This document shows positions 25,400 to 34,195 of a stretch of DNA of 44,925 bases, in pieces (position 1 is the stretch's first letter; the number at the start of each line of letters is the position of its first letter). The translations under genes were made by a program, and so were the position numbers. The notes beneath the pieces were generated by a model, which was not told where the DNA came from, did not search any database, and saw only the letters and a program-made list of their open reading frames with translations. Source of the stretch: an uncultured Microbacterium sp. (GTDB lineage: Bacteria > Actinomycetota > Actinomycetes > Actinomycetales > Microbacteriaceae); the NCBI GenBank assembly GCA_947503655.1, contig CANNEP010000017.1, positions 1 through 44,925 on the forward strand. The letters run 5' to 3'.

Positions 25400-26602
25400 A
25401 TGGTTGCTATTGAGGTTGGTGCGACTGGCATCATCGAGGACAGCGGGGCGCCGGTAGAGGTCGGTACCATGCTCGACCGCGACCTGCTGCTGCGTGTCAC
25501 CACCGGGCGGGCACGAGTGACGGTGCTCGGCGACGACGTCGACACGTTGTGCGCAACGGAGCAGTTTTTCGGAGTTGTAGAAAGCACGTTGTCGCGCTTC
25601 GCAATGGATCAGGAATCTACGGCTCTCGTCTTGCCAGCGTGGTGGAACGCGCGGGTGCGAAACGACATGATGATGCGCCTTGCGGCGATCGATCCTGCGG
25701 TCGAGATATTTGATGATGCCTCGTCGGCCGTCGCTGAGTATGCCGCCGAGATCGGCGCGGTTCGTGACACGATCGCCGTGGTGAGTCTGCGTGCGGCGCA
25801 GAGCAGCGTCGTCATCGTCGAGAACTGCCGGACGAACCCGGTCACTTCGATGTCCCCAGCGCTCATCCATGATGAAGGCGGCGATGATCTTGACGCTGCC
25901 GTGCTACGCCATCTGCTCGCGAGTCTCGCCTCCATCGACAATGTCGATGTCGCGACGAATGCGATGTCGACGTCTGCAGTGCTGCGTCAGTGCTGCGATG
26001 TGCGGGAATCACTTTCGGAGGCAGCTACGGAGAGCATCCAGCTCGAGATCCCCGGCGTCACTGACGCCGTTCGTCTGGTGCGCAGCGAGATGGAAGAGAT
26101 CGCACGCCCGTGGGTTGACGATGTTGTGCGCATGGTCGTTTCCGCGCTCGAGCTTTACGGTATGCCCGTCGATGCTCTCCTCCTCACCGGAGGAGTCGCC
26201 GCGATGCCGCTGGTGAGTCAGCGACTTTCGGCCGATATTGGCATTGAAGTTTTCCTTCCTTCGGAACCGGCGCTTGTGGCTGTCCGCGGTGCGGAGCGGC
26301 TTCGTAGGCGCGAAGAACTCGGTCGGCAATTGCGCGCAACGCGCGATCTGCGTGGCCGGATGCGCGCGCTGCTGACGCAACAGCGCAGTTGGCGCCGGCG
26401 TTCCGCTCCTGAGCGGGCGAAGACTCAGATCACCGCATCCGAGGCGGTACAGCACCCCCAGTGGCGTGACGAGCCGCAAGAAGTTGACCTTGAGGATGTG
26501 TTCGCCGCGGCGTTGCTCAGCGAACCAGCTATCGAGATCGACAATGCCGTGCATGGGCGCGACGATGCGGATGTAGCCGATTCGATGGGGGCGCGACGAT
26601 GA
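25400..26602 (+). CDS. Hsp70-like protein with degenerate nucleotide-binding loops
   Basis: 400 residues resembling only the ATPase half of Hsp70. LVLPAWWNARVRNDMMMRLA (about 77-96) followed by FDDASSAVAEYA corresponds to the DnaK stretch around VPAYFND...NEPTAAALAY. LLLTGGVAAMPLV (about 257-269) matches the adenosine motif, with EPALVAVRGAERL after it. The phosphate loops look altered: the N-terminal DLGTT-like motif reads IEVGATG, and the second loop DLGGGT reads SLRAAQS. No substrate-binding domain is present; instead there is an Arg-rich helical tail (about 295-340) and an acidic end. A pseudo-ATPase or adaptor is plausible. It has GGGGAAG before ATG 25400 and is coupled by ATGA to the next gene. 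It is divergent from the iniB-like operon. Confidence 0.75.
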   Translation: MVAIEVGATGIIEDSGAPVEVGTMLDRDLLLRVTTGRARVTVLGDDVDTLCATEQFFGVVESTLSRFAMDQESTALVLPAWWNARVRNDMMMRLAAIDPAVEIFDDASSAVAEYAAEIGAVRDTIAVVSLRAAQSSVVIVENCRTNPVTSMSPALIHDEGGDDLDAAVLRHLLASLASIDNVDVATNAMSTSAVLRQCCDVRESLSEAATESIQLEIPGVTDAVRLVRSEMEEIARPWVDDVVRMVVSALELYGMPVDALLLTGGVAAMPLVSQRLSADIGIEVFLPSEPALVAVRGAERLRRREELGRQLRATRDLRGRMRALLTQQRSWRRRSAPERAKTQITASEAVQHPQWRDEPQEVDLEDVFAAALLSEPAIEIDNAVHGRDDADVADSMGARR

Positions 26603-28518
26603 CGCCTGATACTGAACTCGACGAGGTGTTGTCGGGTGCCGATGCCGCCGAGCGCGCCCGCAATGATCTCCTTCTCCACATCGCCATTTCCAACCCCACA
26701 GATGCGGATGAGCTCTCGCGACGTCTCGAACGACCGAAGCGCGACGTGCATGACGACATTAAGTCGCTCCTGCGCGATGGCACTGCGTACGTATACGCCG
26801 GGTCGTTGCGCACCCAACTCGCACCACGCATCATTGCCGCTGCTCCGGCGGAGCGCATCCGCGAAATACATGACCAGGTGCTTGCCGAATTGTTGTCGCA
26901 ACCGAGCCCGCGTTCCGGAGTGCTCATCGCGCTCGTAGATTCGGGATGCACTGATCATCGGCTCCTGCCCATGCTGATTCGGAGACTCGCAGAAGATGAG
27001 CATCATGCCGCAGTGCGCGGCGCCGTGATGCAATTGGCCCGATCGCTGCGGTTGACAGAGCAGGAGGTGCTCCTGCGGCGCGCGCAGGATGCGTCATTCT
27101 CGGGCTCACCCGATCAAGTTCTCGGCTTCACAGATGGGCTGATCACGAATCGCATTAGCGACGTTTCACAACCCGCTGCAGTTCTCGCGGCAGGCGCATA
27201 TATCCGCAGCGGGCGGCTTGACCGCGCCAGTGCACTGCTCACCCACGTGGGTCGCGAATCGATCGGCCACGATGCCGCTTGGGCTGTCGTCGCGACGCTC
27301 GGGCAGGGTGACCCCGTCGCGGCGTTAGCGTGGGCTGATGCGATGCCTGCTGGGGGCGTGACAAGCCTGTCTGCGGGTCTCGCGGAATTGTCGCGGGCAC
27401 TCGTCACGAGCGTGCGCGCTAATGGACATGGCGCGATCGATATGCTTGCGCGCTCTGTCCATACACTGGTGCCGTTGGGTGCTTCGGTCCTCCTCCCGGA
27501 GACGCCTGCTGCCCTCGCCGCCATTCTTGCGATGGGGCGAGGCGAGCCGCAGACCGCACAAGTGTTCTTGGAGCGCGCCCTCGGCGCTGACCTCGGCGGC
27601 AGCGCATCGCGCCCGCGTCATCAATTGCTCTTGGGGTGGGCGTTGATGTTGCAAGGGCAGCTCGCGGCGGCTGAAAAAGCCGCGGATCTCGTTGCGGAAC
27701 CGCGTGGCTTGGGTGAGCGGGAGCACCTTCTTTATTGGTGCCTCATGGCTGGTATTTCTCGACGTCGCGCCGACGCCACTGCCTTGCGAGATGCCTGGCA
27801 GGAAATTCGAGGGCTCACACTGGGTATGAGTATGAGCCTGTTTGACCTGCTGCCGGTTGGCGAAATGCTGGTGACTGCCGTGCGCATGCGCGAGCCAGAA
27901 CGGGCGCAAGAAATCTTCCACGACATTTCTGCGATGTTGACGCGGGCGGGTGATCCTATTGCCTGGTCAGCCCCATTTCACTGGCATGCCGTGCAGGCGG
28001 CATTTCAGTCAAACGACACAGCCATGTTGCTCGCCCCGGCGAACGCGCTCGCTACGGCGGCCACGGCGAGTGCGTACGCCGCGACCTTGGCCCAAGCAGG
28101 AAACACCTGGCTAAACATTCTGCGCGATGAGATTGACTATAACGCTGTCGAGGTGAGCGTACGCGCTCTCGCGAGTCACGGCCACACCTGGGATGCGGCG
28201 CGGTTGGCTGGCCATGCCGCCCTACAACACCCCGAACGTGATGGGGCGCTGGCTATGATGCAGCTGGCGCGTGAAGTCGACAGAAGCCAGGCGCGGCACA
28301 CGAAGGTCGTTCCACAAACCTCCGCGCTCACCGCCCGCGAAGTCGACGTTGCGCGACTCGTTCTGGATGGTCACGGGTACCGCATGATTGGCGAACAGCT
28401 ATTCATTTCTCCTAAAACCGTTGAGCATCATGTCGCGCGAATTCGCGGGCGTCTGGGCGCGACGAGTCGTGGAGAACTTCTCGAAATGCTTCACAACGAA
28501 ATCGCGAAGCTGGGCTGA
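26599..28518 (+). CDS. LuxR-type regulator with helical repeat sensor region
   Basis: 639 residues. The C-terminal 65 residues are a LuxR/GerE helix-turn-helix (SALTAREVDVARLVLDGHGYRMIGEQLFISPKTVEHHVARIRGRLG). The first 90 residues resemble a winged-helix-like block, and residues about 100-560 are Ala/Leu-rich helical repeats of TPR type. No Walker A motif is visible, so unlike the neighbouring 944-residue protein it lacks an ATPase module. Its ATG overlaps the Hsp70-like gene stop by 4 bases. Coupling to an Hsp70-like partner suggests that protein could modulate it. The likely target is the iniB-like promoter region; this is inferred from position. Confidence 0.8.
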   Translation: MTPDTELDEVLSGADAAERARNDLLLHIAISNPTDADELSRRLERPKRDVHDDIKSLLRDGTAYVYAGSLRTQLAPRIIAAAPAERIREIHDQVLAELLSQPSPRSGVLIALVDSGCTDHRLLPMLIRRLAEDEHHAAVRGAVMQLARSLRLTEQEVLLRRAQDASFSGSPDQVLGFTDGLITNRISDVSQPAAVLAAGAYIRSGRLDRASALLTHVGRESIGHDAAWAVVATLGQGDPVAALAWADAMPAGGVTSLSAGLAELSRALVTSVRANGHGAIDMLARSVHTLVPLGASVLLPETPAALAAILAMGRGEPQTAQVFLERALGADLGGSASRPRHQLLLGWALMLQGQLAAAEKAADLVAEPRGLGEREHLLYWCLMAGISRRRADATALRDAWQEIRGLTLGMSMSLFDLLPVGEMLVTAVRMREPERAQEIFHDISAMLTRAGDPIAWSAPFHWHAVQAAFQSNDTAMLLAPANALATAATASAYAATLAQAGNTWLNILRDEIDYNAVEVSVRALASHGHTWDAARLAGHAALQHPERDGALAMMQLAREVDRSQARHTKVVPQTSALTAREVDVARLVLDGHGYRMIGEQLFISPKTVEHHVARIRGRLGATSRGELLEMLHNEIAKLG

Positions 28519-28535
28519 CCCCACGTTCTTGCCTG

Positions 28536-31370
28536 CTACGAGAACGGGCTCGCATCCGTCGCGTCGCGGAAACGCCGGCTCACTTCGCCGCGCGAAGTCA
28601 GCCGAAGCTTTCGGAGGATATTTGATACATGTGTGCGCACGGTCGTTACCGACACGACGAGCGACTCTGCGATTTGGCTGTTTGAGCGGCCCTTGATCAG
28701 GTGCGGCACAATCTGCTGTTCTCGTTCTGTGAGCAGGGCGAGGAGACGGTCAGGCCCATCCGATGGATTGCCAACGGGGCTGTGCTTGGCAAGGAGCGAA
28801 GCGACGCGCGGCAGGTAGCTATTTGCGCCGAGGGCGTTGAGAGCTGCATGGCTCGCGGTGAGTGTTTTGACCGCCAATTCCGTCTCGCCCTGCTGCAGAA
28901 GAAAGGCACCAAAATCTGCAAGGGTCAGCGCGTGCGGGAGCGGGAAGTCCTTCTGCATGGCGGCGGATTCAAAATACCAGCGCGCGGTCTTGGCGTCTCC
29001 GGTGTGCTGCGCGAGACGGGCACGAAGCCAGTCCAGGCTGCCCCAGGCCTCATGCCACCGCATGCCCTGCCAGCCCTCAAGCTGTGTGATGAGCTCGCGA
29101 GCCTCGTCATAGGCGCCTGTCGATATGAGCGCGTTAACGCGATAAGTGAGGAAGCCGTGCCGTGTGTTGACGAGTCGTCCGACCCAGGTGCTGGAGCTCG
29201 CTTCCAGAATAGCTTCGTGGTTGCCGCGGGCGCGTGCGAGTTCGCATTCCGCGATGACCAATAGATCTGGGCCGTATGCTTCCCACGGAATGTCCTTTTG
29301 GCGGCGTGCTCGCTCGAGGTAGAACTCCGGCTTATCGCCGCCCATGACGGCAGCGATGAACACTCTCAGCGCTGACCAGGTAAATCGGGTCTCCACGTCC
29401 ATGGTTGTGAAAGAGACCTGTTCCGTCACTGCCATCAGTTCAGCGGCATCGCCATAGGAGCCCTGCAGAACAAGGCAGTCACCGAGGATGAGGCGCGCAG
29501 TGCTCGCTGCCCAGGGCTGTCCGACCCGCTCCAGAAGGTCAACGCTGAATTGAGCCATTTCGCGCGCACCATCGATGTCTCCGATGGATTGCTTAGCGCC
29601 TGCGATGGACACCGCGGCATCGACCTTGGCGGTGCTGTCTGGCAGAGCCCTCACCCGTTCTGTGAGCTGGGGGAGCGCTTCTGAGACTGCATCGATCCGG
29701 GTCGCGAACTGGTCTTGCACCATCTGGTACGAGTCGAGCACGGCGGTGTTCCCGTCGGGGTCAATCATCCAACCCAGCCTCTTGTCAGTCAGGTCGGCCT
29801 CGCTCTGTGGCCCGCTTGCGATGAGATTCTTCGCGTGCGCAATGAGATGCGGCACAGCTGCGCGATCGGGGCTCCGCATCGTCAGAATCACCATCATGAA
29901 AGCGAAGAAGCCGATTGCGGCGTGGTCATCGGCGCTCTGCGGTGGCGTCATCAGGAGCCGTTGCGCGCGTTCCATGGGCACGTGCTCACGAAACTTGTGG
30001 GCCGCCAAAACGATGACGATGAGCTCGCGGAGCGGCGTGTACTCAAGCTCCTCGATTTCGGGCAGGAGATCGAGCATCAGGAAGGCTGTCTTCGCCTGCA
30101 AATGCACGAGTGCAAGTGACTCGAGAATGTGTGCGCGCATGTCCGCGCTATCGGCGAGGTCGAGAGCAACACGAAGCACATCTGTGGCGTGCGCGGTTGC
30201 GCCTCGCCGTGCGGCATCGTGAACGAACTGGTCGACGTGTGAGAGGAGTTGCGGTGTCCACTCTTCGGCGCCCAAGAGCGCGTGTCGCACTGATGCATAG
30301 CCCGACGTCACGCCCGCGAGGGCGCGGAGGATGGCGCGACGCCGCTCCGGGGAGACGGTGTCATTGACTGCCTGTGCGAGGAGCGCGTGTTGAGGCAAAG
30401 TCGCGGTTCCGAACGCGGAGTTGATAAGGACCCCGGCGCTCACGGCCGCATTGAGATCAACTGTTTCGCCGAGAAAATGAGCCGTAGCGTTGACGGCATC
30501 GGCAGAAATTTCGTGACCGGCGAGGCACACGATTTCTACTGCGCGGCGTGCCTCCGCGGGGAGATTAGTGACCGGGCGCAGGAGAGCATTGCTGTGTGAA
30601 ATGAGGGTGCGGATGGGAGTGTCCCATCCCAAGTGAAGCCGGGAGATCTCAGCTTCCGTCAGAGCGCTCAGGATGCCTTCGAGTGCAAAAAAGGTTCCGT
30701 TCGACTCGGCAAGAAGAAATTGTGCGATGTCCGGCGAGATGCTTGCGCCTAATCGTTCCGCGGTATAGGCAGCAACGTCGGCTACCTTGAGCGGCGCGAG
30801 CGCATAGTGAAGATCGCCGGGGTTTTCAGCGGTGAGTCTCGAGAGAAAAGCCCCAAACGAATCATCAACGTAGGGGGTGCGTACACCGAAGGCGAGCGTG
30901 ACTCGACGCCGGGTGACACGGGGAATGAGATAGCGCAGCACGCGTTGTGACTCGGAGTCGATCCAGTGCGCGTCGTCGATGATGATGAGGTGTGACGAAT
31001 CATCGGTCTCGGGCGTGAGCCGTGTGACGCATTCGCGTGCGAGCGCAATTGGTTCCGTCGTCGCTTGAGGGACAAAGTGCCAGTCGGCGACACCGCTGCT
31101 TTCGACGAGTCGCTCGATGAAACTGTACGGCTCATCGCTTTCAATCTCGTCGGCACGCACATACGATACCCGCCCAAAGTTTGCGGTCGTGGCAGCACTA
31201 CCGAGAGCGCGAAGAAGGTATGTCTTGCCCATGCCAGCAAGCCCGTCGACGAGTAGTGTCATGCCCGGTTGAGTTTGCACCGCAATGAGCGCATCGGCCA
31301 CCATGCGATCACGGGTGTGCTGCGGGGAAACCGCATGTTCCCGCTGAGTCAGTTTTCGGACGCTGCTCAT
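28536..31370 (-). CDS. Large ATPase LuxR-family (LAL/MalT-like) regulator, IniR-type candidate
   Basis: 944 residues. An STAND/AAA ATPase module opens the protein, with Walker A GLAGMGKT at 43-50 and Walker B LIIIDDAHWID at about 132-142. A long helical-repeat sensor region spans about 330-860. A LuxR helix-turn-helix closes it (LTEREQQIVPHLIKGRSNSQIAESLVVSVTTVRTHV). The start ATG 31370 is preceded by GGGAGGAAATCATATT. In mycobacteria the iniBAC operon is controlled by the MalT-like IniR (Rv0339c); the architecture and location here fit that role, but one-to-one orthology is not shown. It converges on the 639-residue LuxR gene with a 17-base gap and diverges from the ABC exporter. Confidence 0.83.
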   Translation of the reverse strand: MSSVRKLTQREHAVSPQHTRDRMVADALIAVQTQPGMTLLVDGLAGMGKTYLLRALGSAATTANFGRVSYVRADEIESDEPYSFIERLVESSGVADWHFVPQATTEPIALARECVTRLTPETDDSSHLIIIDDAHWIDSESQRVLRYLIPRVTRRRVTLAFGVRTPYVDDSFGAFLSRLTAENPGDLHYALAPLKVADVAAYTAERLGASISPDIAQFLLAESNGTFFALEGILSALTEAEISRLHLGWDTPIRTLISHSNALLRPVTNLPAEARRAVEIVCLAGHEISADAVNATAHFLGETVDLNAAVSAGVLINSAFGTATLPQHALLAQAVNDTVSPERRRAILRALAGVTSGYASVRHALLGAEEWTPQLLSHVDQFVHDAARRGATAHATDVLRVALDLADSADMRAHILESLALVHLQAKTAFLMLDLLPEIEELEYTPLRELIVIVLAAHKFREHVPMERAQRLLMTPPQSADDHAAIGFFAFMMVILTMRSPDRAAVPHLIAHAKNLIASGPQSEADLTDKRLGWMIDPDGNTAVLDSYQMVQDQFATRIDAVSEALPQLTERVRALPDSTAKVDAAVSIAGAKQSIGDIDGAREMAQFSVDLLERVGQPWAASTARLILGDCLVLQGSYGDAAELMAVTEQVSFTTMDVETRFTWSALRVFIAAVMGGDKPEFYLERARRQKDIPWEAYGPDLLVIAECELARARGNHEAILEASSSTWVGRLVNTRHGFLTYRVNALISTGAYDEARELITQLEGWQGMRWHEAWGSLDWLRARLAQHTGDAKTARWYFESAAMQKDFPLPHALTLADFGAFLLQQGETELAVKTLTASHAALNALGANSYLPRVASLLAKHSPVGNPSDGPDRLLALLTEREQQIVPHLIKGRSNSQIAESLVVSVTTVRTHVSNILRKLRLTSRGEVSRRFRDATDASPFS

Positions 31371-31523
31371 AATATGATTTCCTCCCGTTTAAATCCCCAT
31401 CGATATTCTAGGGTCTGCTCGGGCCGGTGGGCCGTGGAGTTTCCCTCTCGACGGTGACGGTGATGCGCATCTGCGCGCGGTATTTGCGTTACCAATGTCG
31501 GCGCTGGTTGGTAGGTTTTTCTC

Positions 31524-32465
31524 GTGCCAGAAGCAGTTATTTCAGCGCGGAACCTGCGCAAGACTTACGCCGTGAAGGGTAAGCCTGAGTTCGTCGCGGT
31601 TGACGATCTCACCTTCGACGTCGCCCCGGGCGAATCCTTTGGCCTTCTCGGCCCGAACGGCGCCGGCAAATCGACGACGATGAAGATGATCGGGGCGGTA
31701 TCGACCCGCACGGCCGGCGACCTTGAGATTCTCGGTCTCGATCCCAATCAATACGGCCCGGAGATCCGCTCTCGCCTCGGCGTGGTTCCGCAGGCTGACA
31801 ATCTCGATGCTGAACTCAACGTTCGCGAAAACCTCTATATGTACGGCCGCTACTTCGGGTTTTCCGGGGCCGAGTGCCGTCGCAAGGCCGAAGAGATGCT
31901 CGCCTTCGCGCAGCTCGAAGACAAAGCGAAGGCCAAGGTCGATCACCTCTCAGGCGGCATGAAGCGCCGCCTGACGATCGCCCGCGGTCTCATCAACGAC
32001 CCGCGCATTCTGCTGCTCGACGAGCCGACAACGGGTCTTGATCCTCAGGCGCGTCACGTGCTGTGGGATCGCCTGTTCCGGTTGAAAGAACGCGGAACCA
32101 CGCTGGTACTGACAACGCACTATATGGATGAAGCGGAGCAGTTGTGCGACCGCCTCATTGTGGTCGACAAGGGTGCGATCATGGCCGAGGGGTCGCCCGC
32201 GTCACTCATTCGCGAATACTCGAGTCGTGAGGTGCTGGAGGTGCGCTTTGGCTCTGACAAGAATGCCGAGATCGCGCCACAGCTCGACGGCATCGGCGAC
32301 CGCGTTGATGTGCTGCCCGACCGCATTCTGATCTACACGAACGATGGCGACTCGGCGCTGAATCGCATCGTTGAGCTCGGACACCACCCGCTCACGTCGC
32401 TCGTGCGTCGTTCCAGCCTGGAAGACGTCTTCCTGCGCCTCACCGGAAGATCGCTGATCGAATGA
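31524..32465 (+). CDS. ABC exporter ATP-binding protein (ABC-2/DrrA type)
   Basis: 313 residues. Walker A GPNGAGKST at 43-51, signature LSGGMKRRLTIARGL and Walker B ILLLDEPTTGLD are all intact. The C-terminal about 80 residues form the extra domain seen in NodI/DrrA-type exporter ATPases. The start is GTG 31524 with only a weak GGTAGG upstream. Two permease genes follow with 4-base overlaps, making a complete three-gene exporter. Substrate is unknown; drugs, lipids or polysaccharide precursors are exported by relatives. The 153-base gap upstream, shared with the divergent LuxR gene, shows no element I can assign with confidence. Confidence 0.88.
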   Translation: MPEAVISARNLRKTYAVKGKPEFVAVDDLTFDVAPGESFGLLGPNGAGKSTTMKMIGAVSTRTAGDLEILGLDPNQYGPEIRSRLGVVPQADNLDAELNVRENLYMYGRYFGFSGAECRRKAEEMLAFAQLEDKAKAKVDHLSGGMKRRLTIARGLINDPRILLLDEPTTGLDPQARHVLWDRLFRLKERGTTLVLTTHYMDEAEQLCDRLIVVDKGAIMAEGSPASLIREYSSREVLEVRFGSDKNAEIAPQLDGIGDRVDVLPDRILIYTNDGDSALNRIVELGHHPLTSLVRRSSLEDVFLRLTGRSLIE

Positions 32466-33316
32466 GTACGACGGTTCAGCACCCGAGCCTCGACGAGCTC
32501 CGCGCCGAGGCCATTGCCGCCGCGCGCAAGCCGCGGGCGCTCGGTTGGTATTACGTTTTCGAGCACATGGTTCGCGCCATGCGCGCCTACGGATGGACGA
32601 TCGTGGCGAGCGGCCTCGGCCAACCCCTGCTTTACCTGTTTGGTCTGGCGCTGGGCCTAGCCGCGATCATCTCGGCACCCGTTCAAGACGGTGACATTGC
32701 CGTGCGCTATCTCGTGTTCGTCGCGCCGGCACTCATCGCGTCGGCTGCCGTTGCCGTGGTCACCGAAGAGATGACGTACCCGGTGATGAGCGGTTTCAAG
32801 TGGCGCCGCTACTTCTATGGCTTCTCGGCATCGCCGATCTCCAGCGCGCAAATCGCCACCGGTGTTGCGCTTGCTCCCATGGCACGCGTGCTCACAGCCG
32901 TGGTTCCGTATTACGTGATTGTGTGGCTTTTCGGCGGCGTGGAGACACCAGTGACCGGGTGGCTTGCGATCGGTGCCGGCGTGCTTGCCGGCCTCGCGTT
33001 CGGTCTGCCGCTCATGGCCTACGCCGCAAGCATTGAAGATGACAAGGGCCAGTTCGCGCTCGTGCAGCGATTCATCTTCATGCCGATGTTCTTGTTCTCG
33101 GGCACCTTTTATCCGCTGTCGAATCTTGACTGGTGGCTCGCCTGGATCGGTTGGATTTCGCCGCTCTGGCACGCGTCTGAACTCGGCCGCATGGCGATGT
33201 ACGGCAAGCCCGTCGGCGACGGCATGATGTGGATTCACATCGGCTATCTCGTGCTGCTGAGCGCCATCGGCTACCTCATGGCACGGCGCATTTTCGCGAG
33301 GAGGCTCGCGAAATGA
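32462..33316 (+). CDS. ABC-2 type permease, first subunit
   Basis: 284 residues with six predicted membrane helices and the ABC-2 pattern, including PMFLFSGTFYPLSNLDWWLAWIG between helices 5 and 6. It pairs with the ATPase before it (ATGA overlap) and with a similar permease after it. NodJ/DrrB-type transporters usually have one permease gene, so the two different permeases here suggest a heterodimeric channel. Substrate unknown. Confidence 0.87.
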   Translation: MSTTVQHPSLDELRAEAIAAARKPRALGWYYVFEHMVRAMRAYGWTIVASGLGQPLLYLFGLALGLAAIISAPVQDGDIAVRYLVFVAPALIASAAVAVVTEEMTYPVMSGFKWRRYFYGFSASPISSAQIATGVALAPMARVLTAVVPYYVIVWLFGGVETPVTGWLAIGAGVLAGLAFGLPLMAYAASIEDDKGQFALVQRFIFMPMFLFSGTFYPLSNLDWWLAWIGWISPLWHASELGRMAMYGKPVGDGMMWIHIGYLVLLSAIGYLMARRIFARRLAK

Positions 33317-34134
33317 CGGTGACAGACTCCGGAACCACGCGCCGCGCTGGCAGTGTGCGCGCGCTGTGGGCGGGCAACCCGCTGGCCGTCGTACAACGGG
33401 GGCTGATCGCGGCACGGTCGTCGAGTTGGGCCGTCGTGCTGTCGGGCTTCTTCGAGCCGGTGTTCTACCTGCTGTCGCTCGGCATCGGGCTCGGTGGCAT
33501 GATCAACGCGATCACGCTCGCCGACGGCACCGAGGTGAGCTACGCGGCGTTCATTGCGCCCGCGCTGCTCGCCGTCAGCGCGATGAACGGGGCGATCTAC
33601 GACTCGACGTGGAACGTGTTCTTCAAACTCAACTACGGCAAGCTCTACGAGGGCATGTTAGCGACATCTCTCGGCCCGCTGGACGTTGCCCTGGGCGAGA
33701 TCATGTATGCGATGCTGCGGGGTCTCGTCTACGCGAGCGGCTTCCTGATCATCATGCAGGTTGGCGGGTTGAACCTGTCGTGGACGGCCGTGCTGGCGCT
33801 GCCCGCCGTGCTGCTGATCGCGTTCGGCTTCGCGAGCCTCGGCATGGCGGTGACGAGCTACATGAAGACCTTCCAGCACATGGACTGGATCGCCATGGTG
33901 TTATTGCCGATGTTCTTGTTCTCGGCCACCCTGTTTCCGATCACGAACTATCCGGAGTGGGTGCAGGGCGTCATCCAGGCCTTCCCGCTGTGGCACGGTG
34001 TTGAGCTCATCCGTGGCCTCACGACCGGTGCGGTGCATGTGGGCATGCTGTGGCATGTGCTGTACTACGTCGTCATGATTGCGGTCGGTCTGGTCTTCAC
34101 GACGAAACGACTGCGCGCGCTGTTCCTCGACTGA
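33313..34134 (+). CDS. ABC-2 type permease, second subunit
   Basis: 273 residues starting at ATG 33313, which overlaps the preceding permease stop by 4 bases. Six membrane helices are predicted, and PMFLFSATLFPITNYPEWVQGVI occupies the same place as PMFLFSGTFYPLSN in the first permease, so the two are paralogues. The operon ends at a strong hairpin terminator 15 bases later. A longer open frame reaching back to 33229 would overlap the first permease and is not needed. Confidence 0.87.
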   Translation: MTVTDSGTTRRAGSVRALWAGNPLAVVQRGLIAARSSSWAVVLSGFFEPVFYLLSLGIGLGGMINAITLADGTEVSYAAFIAPALLAVSAMNGAIYDSTWNVFFKLNYGKLYEGMLATSLGPLDVALGEIMYAMLRGLVYASGFLIIMQVGGLNLSWTAVLALPAVLLIAFGFASLGMAVTSYMKTFQHMDWIAMVLLPMFLFSATLFPITNYPEWVQGVIQAFPLWHGVELIRGLTTGAVHVGMLWHVLYYVVMIAVGLVFTTKRLRALFLD

Positions 34135-34149
34135 GCAGGCGAAAACACC

Positions 34150-34184
34150 AAGGCGGGCTGTCACGGTGTGTGACAGCCCGCCTT
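34150..34184. terminator. Bidirectional hairpin terminator between the ABC operon and an MHS transporter
   Basis: AAGGCGGGCTGTCAC pairs perfectly over 15 bases with GTGACAGCCCGCCTT around a 5-base loop. It lies between convergent genes ending at 34134 and 34196, so it can stop transcription from both sides. Confidence 0.88.
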
Positions 34185-34195
34185 CGTGTTTGTGA

